Shown here: one piece after another, positions 1 through 6,600 of the stretch | How positions within the stretch are numbered: position 1 is the first letter of the stretch | How the letters are laid out: each line of letters starts with the position of its first letter | DNA from: Acidobacteriaceae bacterium | GTDB taxonomy: Bacteria > Acidobacteriota > Terriglobia > Terriglobales > Acidobacteriaceae | Direction of reading: 5' to 3' | Length of the DNA stretch: 13,501 bases | Assembly (NCBI GenBank): GCA_003165455.1 | Contig: PLUJ01000320.1 | Location: 659 to 14,159 of the forward strand | The notes under the pieces: model-generated | What the model saw: only the letters and a program-made list of their open reading frames with translations | What the model was told of the DNA's origin: nothing | Databases searched by the model: none | Program-made: the position numbers and the translations under genes

Positions 1-1516
1 GTTGCGCGGCATCAAAGTTTTGCGCGGAAGGCTCGGCTGCCTGGAGCGCAACTTCCGCCTGAGGCACTTCCAAAGGTGCATGCTCCAGATTGATCGACTC
101 GGCCGCAATTTTAGAAACGCTGACATTTTCCGGATGAGAAACTTCTTCCGAACGAGCCGGCTGCATAACTTCAAGTGCTGGCACCGCCTCCGGCTGAATC
201 TCTGAAACCGCCTCGGCGGCCGAAGGCTGGGTGCTTTCTACCGCAGCTGAAGAACTCGGCATCGTCGCCGCCACGGACGATTCGTCTGGTACGGTGGAGC
301 TTATCTCATCCCGCACAAACGTAGCGTATGCGGTTTGCATTTCCCGCTCGAGCGATAAACTCGCTTCTTCGCTCTCCAGCGCGACTGGGAACGCCATCCA
401 TCGCGAAGAGTTTGCACCGGCCGCCGCCGCCATCGTCATCGGCAGATCGTACGCTTCTTCGGATTTTGAATGATCTGCTAATTGCGAAATATCGGACTTC
501 AAATCTGATTTCTGGTGATTCTCAGGAACCGTTCTCTCAGCGACCACCGCCTCCGCTATCGGAGCGCCCGCAGAAATTCGATCTTCATTTTCCGAAACCG
601 CTTTCACGCGCGTTTCATCGTCGGCAAGCTTAACTGGAAAGTCAGCTGACGCTGAGTTCACGACATCCGGCGCTGAAGGCGCATCGAAAGTAGACGAAGC
701 AGAATGCCCGGACTCCTCCCTGGCAAAGTCCGCAGCCATTTGAATTTGCGCGGAAGCCGCTGCAATGGAGGCAACCTCTTCGGGCGTAACATCTTTCGGC
801 AGCCCCATCGGCATGAGCGCGGCAACATCCACATTCTCTTCGACCGTGGACTGTTTTTCTTCCTGCTGGTTTTCCTGCTGGTTTTCCTGCTGACGTTCCA
901 AGACTTCCCCTGCAGCCTTTTCCGCGGAAGTTTCCACCACCGTCCGCAGATCCCGATTCATCGGGTTGTAAATGGAGGGCTCCTCAGCGGCTTTTTCCTC
1001 AGGCACGGTCTTCTTCGCGGGGAAGCCGAGCCGGCTCTTCCAGCCACCTTCCTTGGAACTCTCGTTTTCCTTAGCGTGCGAATTGTCCTCAACCGCGGCG
1101 ATTGCGCGCGCGAGTCGTCCCGGCCTGGACGGTTCGGATCGCGGCACAATTTTGTCTTCCAGTTTGGAAAGAGCGCTGAGCAGTTCACTGGCTTCGAACG
1201 GCTTGACGATATAACCTTCGGCGCGCACGCGCTGCGCTTCCTCGGGCTTGAACGGCTCCAATTTGCCCACGCTCAGCAGGACTGGGATGTGCGCCAACTC
1301 TTGTGATTCCTTCAGGCGCTGGCAAACCTCCAGACCACTATAGCCAGGCATGTAAACGTCAAGGATCACCAGATCGGGTTTCAGTTCGGGGATCTTTTTC
1401 AGCGCGGCGGAACCGTTGTTGACGGTTACGATGTCATAACCCGCGTCCGCGAGAATCTTGCGCCCCATGTTCTGAGCGGTCACGCTGTCATCGGCGAGCA
1501 GTATTTTACGGGCCAA
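1..1516 (-). CDS. Response-regulator receiver protein with long low-complexity tail (partial, runs off left edge)
   Basis: The frame is open from a TTG at 1516 to the window edge (505 codons, no stop), so the C-terminus is missing. Residues 1-115 form a CheY-like receiver domain: acidic pair D9-D10, phospho-acceptor D53 in LVILDVYMPG, switch S82 and K105 in the IVKPF motif. After that comes about 390 residues rich in Ala, Glu, Ser, Val and Pro with no recognisable domain, including a QQEN-type repeat around residues 209-219. TTG is chosen because GAGG lies six bases upstream, an in-frame TAG lies just before that, and the receiver domain begins at once (ARKILLADDS). It probably takes a phosphoryl group from a histidine kinase. 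No kinase or DNA-binding domain is visible, so the output is unknown. It lies 163 bp downstream of the BamD-like gene on the same strand, with its own candidate promoter. Confidence 0.88.
   Translation of the reverse strand, partial: MARKILLADDSVTAQNMGRKILADAGYDIVTVNNGSAALKKIPELKPDLVILDVYMPGYSGLEVCQRLKESQELAHIPVLLSVGKLEPFKPEEAQRVRAEGYIVKPFEASELLSALSKLEDKIVPRSEPSRPGRLARAIAAVEDNSHAKENESSKEGGWKSRLGFPAKKTVPEEKAAEEPSIYNPMNRDLRTVVETSAEKAAGEVLERQQENQQENQQEEKQSTVEENVDVAALMPMGLPKDVTPEEVASIAAASAQIQMAADFAREESGHSASSTFDAPSAPDVVNSASADFPVKLADDETRVKAVSENEDRISAGAPIAEAVVAERTVPENHQKSDLKSDISQLADHSKSEEAYDLPMTMAAAAGANSSRWMAFPVALESEEASLSLEREMQTAYATFVRDEISSTVPDESSVAATMPSSSAAVESTQPSAAEAVSEIQPEAVPALEVMQPARSEEVSHPENVSVSKIAAESINLEHAPLEVPQAEVALQAAEPSAQNFDAAQ
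862..892. repeat. 12-bp tandem repeat inside the response-regulator gene
   Basis: On the plus strand the unit CCTGCTGGTTTT occurs at 862-873 and 874-885, followed by a partial third copy (CCTGCTG, 886-892). In the gene, on the minus strand, it encodes repeated Gln-Gln-Glu-Asn. The period is a multiple of three, so copy-number change would lengthen or shorten the linker without breaking the frame. Confidence 0.8.
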
Positions 1517-1546
1517 AATTATCCTCTAATGAGGGGAGATAACGCG

Positions 1547-1603
1547 AAGGTAACCTGAGATCGAGGGTAAGTCAATGATCCGACGGGAGGTTACCTGGTT
1601 ACC
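1547..1603 (-). promoter_or_regulatory. Candidate promoter and GGTWACC boxes upstream of the response-regulator gene
   Basis: Read on the minus strand, TTGACT (1575-1570) and TACCTT (1552-1547) are separated by 17 bases, giving a sigma-70-like pair about 30 bp before the TTG start. GGTAACC at 1549-1555 overlaps the -10. GGTTACC at 1589-1595 and again at 1597-1603 (8-bp spacing) lies just upstream of the -35. AGGTAACCT (1548-1556) and AGGTTACCT (1588-1596) are exact reverse complements 31 bp apart. This arrangement is operator-like, but the -10 is weak and no regulator is known. Confidence 0.35.
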
Positions 1604-1679
1604 ACCGTTCAGCGTCTACTGCGCGCCTGGGCGTGTCGGGAACCATGACTGCTTCGCAGCGAAACGCAGAACTTGAAGC

Positions 1680-3185
1680 TTAAAGCGACATAATTTTCTT
1701 CAGACCCTTCTTTTTCTTCTTCTTACTGCTCGAAACGTCTTTATCGGTGGCCAGGCTGGAGCTGGAAGCTTCAGCTGCGCTGCTGCTGGAAGAAGGTTGT
1801 CCTTGCTGGATTTCATTCACCTGCACCGGCGGCGGAAGAGGCTGCGTACCCAACGCCGAGTTTTGAGCGCCGGATGTGGGAGTCAACTCATTCGGATCCG
1901 GTGCTCCGGTGGGCGGGGCCACATTGGCTTCGGCCGCGGGTTTGAGTTCGTTCGGATCTGGCGCGTTGCTCGCCGCCGGCCGCGCGAACGGATCTGCACT
2001 CGCCGTCACCGGAGCGTCTGAACGCGGAGCTGGCTCATTGGCTGTCGGTGGTCCACTCTTTACCGCTTCCACGCTCACATCATGGTCGCCATTCGGAAGG
2101 CTCATGGCGCGCCGCGCCGTCTCGCCCGCCGCTTGGTTTGCAGCCACAGGCGTGGGATCCACCAGAGTCGGCTCGCCTACCTTCGCAGCCTGTGTCGTGT
2201 CCGGGCCTTTCTTGACCACGCTCATCAAGCGGGCAAACGTGTCGGCTTCGCGGCGGCTATCTTCCTCTCGGCGGTTCTGCGCCACGGCCGCTTTGGTTGG
2301 GCGTGGGACCGGCTGGTGCAACGCGGCCAAGCGCCTCTTCGCGTCATCTCCGCGGTCCATCAACGGATACCGCGTAATGATCTGCGAGTAAGCCGCCGAC
2401 GCTTCCTTCGTAAGCTCCTCAATCATGTTGGCCTTGATCTGCTCTCCGATGCATCCAGGCTGAGGACTGGTTTTAATGCAAGTGGGCCGGGTTCGCATTT
2501 GCACGATCTGGCCTTCGTAATCCTGCCCTAACACAAACAGCGCTTCATCGGCCTTGCTGTAAAGCGGATACTTTTCGACCAGAGTCTTTAATCGCGCGAT
2601 CGATGCCGGATACGACAGCCGCAGATAGTAGAACTTTCCGATATCGAACTCGCGCTCGGCTAATACTTCCTGCACTTCCAGCAGACGCTCCTTACCTTCC
2701 TTCACCAGCTTTGGATTGTCGGGATATTGCATGATCAGATTCCGATATTCGTCTTCCGCGCGTTTGGCGTGAGTGTAGTCGCGGTCGGCCTTCTCCATCT
2801 GCTGGTACTGAATGTCCGCAATCTTCAACTGCGCTTCGGCTGCTTCCGGCATGTTTGGAAAAAAGGTCTCAAAGTCGCGATACTCCTGCTCAGCCTGCGC
2901 CAGTGAGGCAGTTCCGCCCTCCGCATACCAGGAGTCGCCCAGCGCCAACTTGGCCCGCGCGATAAATTCCGAGTCCGGATAGGTGTTGATCAAGGTCTGC
3001 AACGTCATGCGAGCCACATCAAAGCGATTATGCTTCATCGCATCCATGGCCTTGTCGAACAGAACTTTATCGGGCTGCTTCGACCCCACGTTGGCCAGTG
3101 GATTGACTGATTTTTTATTGCTGCACGCCGCCGTAAACATCAGCAGCAGGGAAAACAGCACAACCAATAAAGCTTTGCGTGACAT
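1680..3185 (-). CDS. bamD: BamD/YfiO-like outer-membrane assembly lipoprotein with long disordered C-terminal tail
   Basis: The protein has 501 residues from the ATG at 3185. That start is preferred over the ATG five codons upstream (3200) because AGAGG lies four bases before it and it directly begins a lipoprotein signal (MSRKALLVVLF... FTAAC, lipidated Cys21). Residues about 35-285 contain TPR-like helical pairs of the YfiO/BamD type (ALGDSWYAEG, AEAQLKIADIQY, RLSYPASIARLKTLVEKYP, ADEALFVLGQDYEG, IITRYPLMD). In the family, this lipoprotein works with BamA to insert beta-barrels into the outer membrane. About 205 further residues are Pro/Ala/Ser-rich, include two PDPNEL motifs, and end in a run of six lysines. 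E. coli BamD is about 245 residues, so the tail is a large addition. The gene follows rpe by about 75 bp. The exact role (BamD proper versus another TPR lipoprotein) is not settled. Confidence 0.82.
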   Translation of the reverse strand: MSRKALLVVLFSLLLMFTAACSNKKSVNPLANVGSKQPDKVLFDKAMDAMKHNRFDVARMTLQTLINTYPDSEFIARAKLALGDSWYAEGGTASLAQAEQEYRDFETFFPNMPEAAEAQLKIADIQYQQMEKADRDYTHAKRAEDEYRNLIMQYPDNPKLVKEGKERLLEVQEVLAEREFDIGKFYYLRLSYPASIARLKTLVEKYPLYSKADEALFVLGQDYEGQIVQMRTRPTCIKTSPQPGCIGEQIKANMIEELTKEASAAYSQIITRYPLMDRGDDAKRRLAALHQPVPRPTKAAVAQNRREEDSRREADTFARLMSVVKKGPDTTQAAKVGEPTLVDPTPVAANQAAGETARRAMSLPNGDHDVSVEAVKSGPPTANEPAPRSDAPVTASADPFARPAASNAPDPNELKPAAEANVAPPTGAPDPNELTPTSGAQNSALGTQPLPPPVQVNEIQQGQPSSSSSAAEASSSSLATDKDVSSSKKKKKKGLKKIMSL

Positions 3186-3260
3186 AGCACCTCTACTCAT
3201 AATTCCGACTGTCTAACCTTAGATAGTATTTGCCGCCGCTGGTTCGCGGCAGTTCGCTCT

Positions 3261-3935
3261 TTAGACCTTTACCAGCGTCGCTTCCGTCGCCGCCTGCAGA
3301 AGCGCTGCCACGTTCTTGGTTGGATCGCCGCTGCCGTACACCGCGTTGCCCGCCACCAGAATTTCCGCCCCGGCTCGCACCACCTCGGCCACAGTGTCAT
3401 GGCCTACGCCGCCATCCACCTCGATGCGGTAATCCAGCCCACGCTGGCTGCGGAGCTCAACCAGATGCCGCATTTTGTGCAGTGCCCCGGGGATGAATTT
3501 CTGCCCTCCAAATCCCGGATTCACCGACATTACCAAAACGTAATCGATAATTTCGAGCACTTCGGACAGCGTCTCCACGGGAGTTGCCGGATTGATTACC
3601 ACACCCGCACGGCAATTATGGCTCTTGATCAAATGCAGGGTTCGATTCAAATGTGGGCAAACTTCCTGATGGACCGAAATCCAATTCGCCCCGGCTTCGG
3701 CAAAGGCCGGAATAAACTCGTCCGGATTATCGATCATCAAGTGGCAATCGAGCGGAAGTTTGGTTACTTTTCGCAGCGACTTCACCACCGGAGGTCCGAT
3801 TGTCAGATTCGGCACGAAATGCCCGTCCATGACGTCCACATGGATGACACTCGCCCCACCATCGCACGCGGCGCGCACTTGCTCACCCAGACGTGCAAAA
3901 TCTGCGGAAAGAATTGACGGTGCCAGTTCGATCAA
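3261..3935 (-). CDS. rpe: Ribulose-phosphate 3-epimerase
   Basis: This 224-residue cytosolic enzyme of the pentose-phosphate pathway interconverts ribulose 5-phosphate and xylulose 5-phosphate. It is a TIM barrel of normal family length. Diagnostic motifs are present: APSILSADFARL at the N-terminus, HVDVMDGHFVPN (H32, D34), LDCHLMI (H65), MSVNPGFGGQKF, EVDGGV (D174) and VAGNAVYG near the end. H32, D34, H65 and D174 match the usual metal ligands and acid/base residues. The start is a TTG at 3935. The frame has a TAA four codons upstream and no ATG or GTG nearby, and there is no clear Shine-Dalgarno sequence, so initiation may be weak. It is followed on the same strand by the BamD-like gene. 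Confidence 0.97.
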   Translation of the reverse strand: MIELAPSILSADFARLGEQVRAACDGGASVIHVDVMDGHFVPNLTIGPPVVKSLRKVTKLPLDCHLMIDNPDEFIPAFAEAGANWISVHQEVCPHLNRTLHLIKSHNCRAGVVINPATPVETLSEVLEIIDYVLVMSVNPGFGGQKFIPGALHKMRHLVELRSQRGLDYRIEVDGGVGHDTVAEVVRAGAEILVAGNAVYGSGDPTKNVAALLQAATEATLVKV

Positions 3936-3946
3936 GGTGATCTTTT

Positions 3947-3975
3947 AACCTGAGACTATTTAGAACCTGAGACTA
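3947..3975. repeat. Direct repeat AACCTGAGACTA upstream of rpe
   Basis: The 12-base unit AACCTGAGACTA occurs at 3947-3958 and 3964-3975, with a 17-bp period. The copies lie 12 to 40 bp upstream of the rpe start codon, where the promoter and ribosome-binding region should be. It may be a small duplication or a regulatory site. No matching copy was noticed elsewhere in the window. Confidence 0.6.
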
Positions 3976-4048
3976 CAAGGAAGCGGCTTCAGAAAATTCT
4001 AACACGCTGTGGTGTGGTGTGCTCATCGCAACCACGACCGAAGCGGAC

Positions 4049-4579
4049 CTACTTTGGGGAGGAAGTCGCAGGCGCAGGCGTGCTCCCCGCGTTTTTTAAT
4101 TCCTCCTGCATACGATCTTTGAACTCGCTCAAATATTGACTCAAAATCGGTGTAGCCGCCTGCATCCCCTCTTGCAGTACTGCCGGCAACTCTTCAATAA
4201 CTTTTTGACCCACCGGCGAAGAGTAAAACGCATTCATCGCCTGCATGTCGCCTCTCGTGAAATGCTTCTGATAGGTGGGAATCATTGCCTGAGTGATTTC
4301 GTCCATCGGCATATTCTTGACGTAATCTTCCATCATTCTCTTCATCCGGGCGTCAAAGTCCGGCGGCACCGCGGTCTTGTTTCTCAGGGTTTGGTCTTTG
4401 AACAGCCGTTGCATGCTTTGCGACTGCACTTCCAATGTTCTTTGCAACATGTCGTGGGAGTGCATTGTACGGAGGTAGAGAATCACGTCATCTCGTGTGG
4501 CGGGTTCATTATCGGAAGTCTGCGCCATGAGCGGCGCACTAAGGGCAAGACACAATGTGGCGATCAGAACCGCTCTCAT
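4049..4579 (-). CDS. Exported DUF2059-family protein
   Basis: The protein has 176 residues. A signal peptide is clear at residues 1-20 (MRAVLIATLCLALSAPLMAQ, cleavage after AQ), so it should be periplasmic or secreted. The rest is helical, and residues about 85-160 match the DUF2059 pattern: helices around MPMDEITQAMIPTYQKHF, then MQAMNAFYSSPVGQKVIEELP and a final amphipathic helix. The function of DUF2059 proteins is not established. The tail is short and Pro/Ser/Thr-rich. The start is secure: GGAGG lies six bases upstream of the ATG. It is divergent from the EamA-family gene and has its own candidate promoter. Its stop lies 113 bp from the rpe start, so read-through into rpe is possible. 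Confidence 0.88.
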   Translation of the reverse strand: MRAVLIATLCLALSAPLMAQTSDNEPATRDDVILYLRTMHSHDMLQRTLEVQSQSMQRLFKDQTLRNKTAVPPDFDARMKRMMEDYVKNMPMDEITQAMIPTYQKHFTRGDMQAMNAFYSSPVGQKVIEELPAVLQEGMQAATPILSQYLSEFKDRMQEELKNAGSTPAPATSSPK

Positions 4580-4602
4580 GGTGGACCTCCAAAGACCGCA
4601 TC

Positions 4603-4631
4603 AGCCTACCCCAATAAGATGGTTTTATCAA
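4603..4631 (-). promoter_or_regulatory. Candidate sigma-70-like promoter for the DUF2059 gene
   Basis: On the minus strand TTGATA (4631-4626, one mismatch to TTGACA) is followed after 17 bases by TAGGCT (4608-4603). Transcription would start near 4596, leaving a short leader containing only the GGAGG ribosome-binding site before the ATG at 4579. The -35 is good and the -10 is weak. Confidence 0.35.
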
Positions 4632-4687
4632 TTCGGATTTAGGTGATTCTCGGAGCCGTAAAACTTCGCATGTTACCCTCGTCAAAC

Positions 4688-5533
4688 ATGGCCGTCGTTC
4701 CGCAAATTTCGTCCGCCGCCTTCGGCGTGGCCGCGGTCTTTGCCTGGGGAACCAGCGACTTTCTCGGGGGATACGCAACCCGCCGTGCCAACGCTTTTTT
4801 GTTGACTGTGGTCGTCAACATTGGCGGTCTTCTGCTGGTCGGGACGCTCGCATCGGCCAGCCACGCTACGTTTCCGTCGGCAAGAGGCGTCGCCTGGGTG
4901 CTCGCGGCAGGCATCTCTGGAGGCGCGGCTCTCGGTATTTTTTATCGTGCGCTTTCTTCCGGCCGAATGGGATTGACCGCCCCGGTCGCGGCCGTGGTCG
5001 GCGCGGCCATTCCAACCATCTTTTCGATATTTACGGAAGGCTTTCCAGGTAGAGTTCCGATGATCGGATTTTTTCTCGCCGCCGTTGGACTCTGGCTCAT
5101 CACTCGCGCCGAAGATGGCAACAGTCCGGAGGGAATCGGTCTCGCGCTACTCGCGGGCGTCGGTTTCGCTGGATTCTATCTTTGCGTACGCCAGGCAGGC
5201 GATGGCTCGGTGTGGTGGATCGCAACGCTCACCAGAACCGGCGGCCTGATCATTACCGGAATGATCGTCCTGGCGCAAAAAAAATTTCGAGATATCACTG
5301 CCGCTGGAGTGCGCTGGGGCGTGCTCACCGGATGCGTCGACTCTCTCGGCACCATCTTCTTCGTTCGCGCCAGCCAAACCGGAAGGCTCGACGAAGCAGT
5401 GGTGATCTCGTCGCTGTATCCGGCGGTTACAGTGCTATTGGCGCGAGTTTTTCTGCAAGAGCATTTCACGCGTTGGAGATTTATAGGATTACTGGCCGCC
5501 CTGGCGGCTGTCCCGATGATTGCCGCAGGGTGA
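4688..5533 (+). CDS. EamA/DMT-family inner-membrane transporter
   Basis: The protein has 281 residues and is largely hydrophobic, with about ten predicted transmembrane helices in two homologous halves, as in the drug/metabolite transporter superfamily. The first half begins AAFGVAAVFAWGTSDFLGGYATRR. The half ends with APVAAVVGAAIPTIFSIF and GFFLAAVGLWLITRAE. The second half ends with ISSLYPAVTVLLARVFLQE and a final helix, typical of EamA domains. The substrate cannot be read from the sequence. The frame also has a GTG at 4643 and an ATG at 4670. None has a convincing ribosome-binding site. I chose 4688 because it leaves only a short lead before the first helix. It is divergent from the DUF2059 gene and 95 bp ahead of the ABC ATPase gene. 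Confidence 0.9.
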   Translation: MAVVPQISSAAFGVAAVFAWGTSDFLGGYATRRANAFLLTVVVNIGGLLLVGTLASASHATFPSARGVAWVLAAGISGGAALGIFYRALSSGRMGLTAPVAAVVGAAIPTIFSIFTEGFPGRVPMIGFFLAAVGLWLITRAEDGNSPEGIGLALLAGVGFAGFYLCVRQAGDGSVWWIATLTRTGGLIITGMIVLAQKKFRDITAAGVRWGVLTGCVDSLGTIFFVRASQTGRLDEAVVISSLYPAVTVLLARVFLQEHFTRWRFIGLLAALAAVPMIAAG

Positions 5534-5555
5534 TCGCTACGACGTAAAACGACGG

Positions 5556-5576
5556 CTATTCTATATTCCAGAATAG
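5556..5576. promoter_or_regulatory. Inverted repeat CTATTCT-N7-AGAATAG ahead of the ABC ATPase gene
   Basis: Perfect 7-base arms (5556-5562 and 5570-5576) surround a 7-base AT-rich centre in the 95-bp gap between the permease and ABC ATPase genes. The stem is AT-rich and has no following T run, so an operator for a dimeric repressor is more likely than a terminator. This is inference only. Confidence 0.35.
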
Positions 5577-5579
5577 AGA

Positions 5580-5624
5580 ATGACATCCATGAAACGCATA
5601 AAACAATTGGGTCACGAGGGCTGA
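5580..5624 (+). other. Possible 14-codon upstream ORF before the ABC ATPase gene
   Basis: ATG at 5580 opens a 14-residue frame (MTSMKRIKQLGHEG) that stops at TGA 5622-5624, four bases before the ABC gene's ATG. Its last codons contain the GAGGG that is the likely ribosome-binding site for the ABC gene. It could be a leader peptide or simply chance, and its own ribosome-binding site is poor. Confidence 0.2.
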
Positions 5625-5628
5625 TGCA

Positions 5629-6426
5629 ATGTCGCTGGTCGAAGTCCGGGAGCTCACCAAGATTTATTCGCAAGGCAGGAGCGAGGTCCGCGCAGTAGAC
5701 GGCGTCTCGCTCGACATTCATTCTGGCGAAACCCTCGGACTGGTCGGCGAATCGGGCTCCGGCAAGAGCACGCTGGGGCGCTTGATCCTGCGCCTGGTCG
5801 AGCCTACCTCCGGCAGTATTCGCTTCGAAGATCTTGACCTGCTCGCAGCGAACTCTCGCGAAATGAGGCGTCTGCGCCGCGACATGCAAATCATCTTTCA
5901 GGATCCATTCGCCTCGCTCGATCCCCGCTTCCGCGTCGAAGACATCATTGCCGAGCCGCTGATCATTCACGGTAGTTCCGAAAGGCACGGAAGTGTGCCT
6001 GCTCGAAGTACCGCAAGCAACCGCAAAGCTCGAGTCGCCGAACTGCTCCGCGCCGTCGGCCTGGATGAGTCCATCCTCCGCCGCTTTCCTCACGAATTCA
6101 GCGGAGGACAACGCCAGCGCATCGGCATCGCCCGAGCTCTCGCATTGCGTCCAAAGTTCATCGTGGCCGATGAACCCGTCTCCGCGCTCGACGTCAGTGT
6201 TGGCGCGCAGATCGTAAATCTCCTCGCCCAGCTTCAGCGCGACTTTGGCCTGACCTATCTTTTCATTTCGCACTCCATGCCGGTGGTCCGCTATCTCTCG
6301 ACGCGCATCGCCGTGATGTATCGGGGCAAGATTGTCGAAATAGGATCAACCGAGCAAATCACCGGGCGCCCTCGGCATCCCTACACCAGGAGCTTGCTGG
6401 AAGCAACTCCCGAAGTCACGGTCTAG
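5629..6426 (+). CDS. Oligopeptide/dipeptide-type (Opp/Dpp) ABC transporter ATP-binding protein, orphan
   Basis: The 265-residue cytoplasmic ATPase has all catalytic elements: Walker A GESGSGKST (40-48), Q-loop Q91 in IFQDPFASLDPR, signature FSGGQRQR (157-164), Walker B FIVADEP with catalytic E182, and switch H215 in FISHS. The wording of the Q-loop, ADEPVSALDVS and the C-terminal RHPYTRSLLEATP is typical of OppF/DppF subunits of peptide importers. At 265 residues it is shorter than usual (about 320), lacking most of the C-terminal extension. Residues 115-128 are encoded by a 42-bp palindrome. No permease or binding-protein gene lies nearby, so the partners must be elsewhere. A GAGGG lies eight bases before the ATG. 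ATPase identity is sure; the substrate is not. Confidence 0.95.
   Translation: MSLVEVRELTKIYSQGRSEVRAVDGVSLDIHSGETLGLVGESGSGKSTLGRLILRLVEPTSGSIRFEDLDLLAANSREMRRLRRDMQIIFQDPFASLDPRFRVEDIIAEPLIIHGSSERHGSVPARSTASNRKARVAELLRAVGLDESILRRFPHEFSGGQRQRIGIARALALRPKFIVADEPVSALDVSVGAQIVNLLAQLQRDFGLTYLFISHSMPVVRYLSTRIAVMYRGKIVEIGSTEQITGRPRHPYTRSLLEATPEVTV
5971..6012. repeat. 42-bp imperfect palindrome inserted in frame in the ABC ATPase gene
   Basis: The segment folds on itself: GGTA (5971-5974) pairs with TACC (6009-6012), TT-CGA with TCGAA, and AGGCAC (5983-5988) with GTGCCT (5995-6000) around a six-base loop. There is one mismatch, one bulged base and small internal loops. It is exactly 14 codons and starts on a codon boundary. 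It falls between the EPLIIH strand and the RVAELL helix, where Opp/Dpp ATPases vary in length. Read as protein it adds a polar Ser/Arg-rich loop. It looks like a small repetitive palindromic element accepted inside a gene, but only one copy is visible here. Confidence 0.5.
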
Positions 6427-6542
6427 AAACACGCGCGTGAAGCTGATTCCACCGCGCGGAGCGTCAGGTTCTGCATCGATTTATCTTAAACTCGCCCCTC
6501 CGAACTCGGCGCCCGCCGAAAGCTCCCCCATCTGCAATTCGC

Positions 6543-6572
6543 TTGTTTTCGCGGTCATCTCCCATCTAGAAT
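6543..6572 (+). promoter_or_regulatory. Candidate promoter for the Yip1-family gene
   Basis: TTGTTT (6543-6548) and TAGAAT (6567-6572, one mismatch to TATAAT) are separated by 18 bases, about 28 bp before the ATG at 6601. This is the only plausible sigma-70-like pair I see in the 174-bp gap after the ABC gene. The -35 is weak. Confidence 0.3.
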
Positions 6573-6600
6573 TCCTGTCTGTCCGATTAGGAGGCACCAT

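Noticed and set aside
704..1306. Plus-strand open frame of 200 codons over the response-regulator gene
   Set aside because: The minus strand carries an intact receiver domain. The plus frame only reads the repetitive tail backwards, and its Leu/Phe run comes from the 12-bp repeat.
1876..2531. Plus-strand open frames (171 and 149 codons) over the BamD-like gene
   Set aside because: They lie opposite the TPR and tail regions of a gene with a signal peptide and recognisable repeats. Their products are Arg/Ala-rich shadows.
3399..3917. Plus-strand open frame of 172 codons over rpe
   Set aside because: rpe on the other strand has all its family motifs. The plus frame is a shadow without a ribosome-binding site.
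5176..6273. Minus-strand open frame of 365 codons across the EamA and ABC ATPase genes
   Set aside because: It is antiparallel to genes with clear family motifs (Walker A/B, EamA helices), spans the gap between them, and its product has no domain-like sequence.
6430..6439. Palindrome CACGCGCGTG just after the ABC ATPase stop
   Set aside because: It is only 10 bp with no loop and no T run, so it is not a terminator. In GC-rich DNA it can occur by chance.
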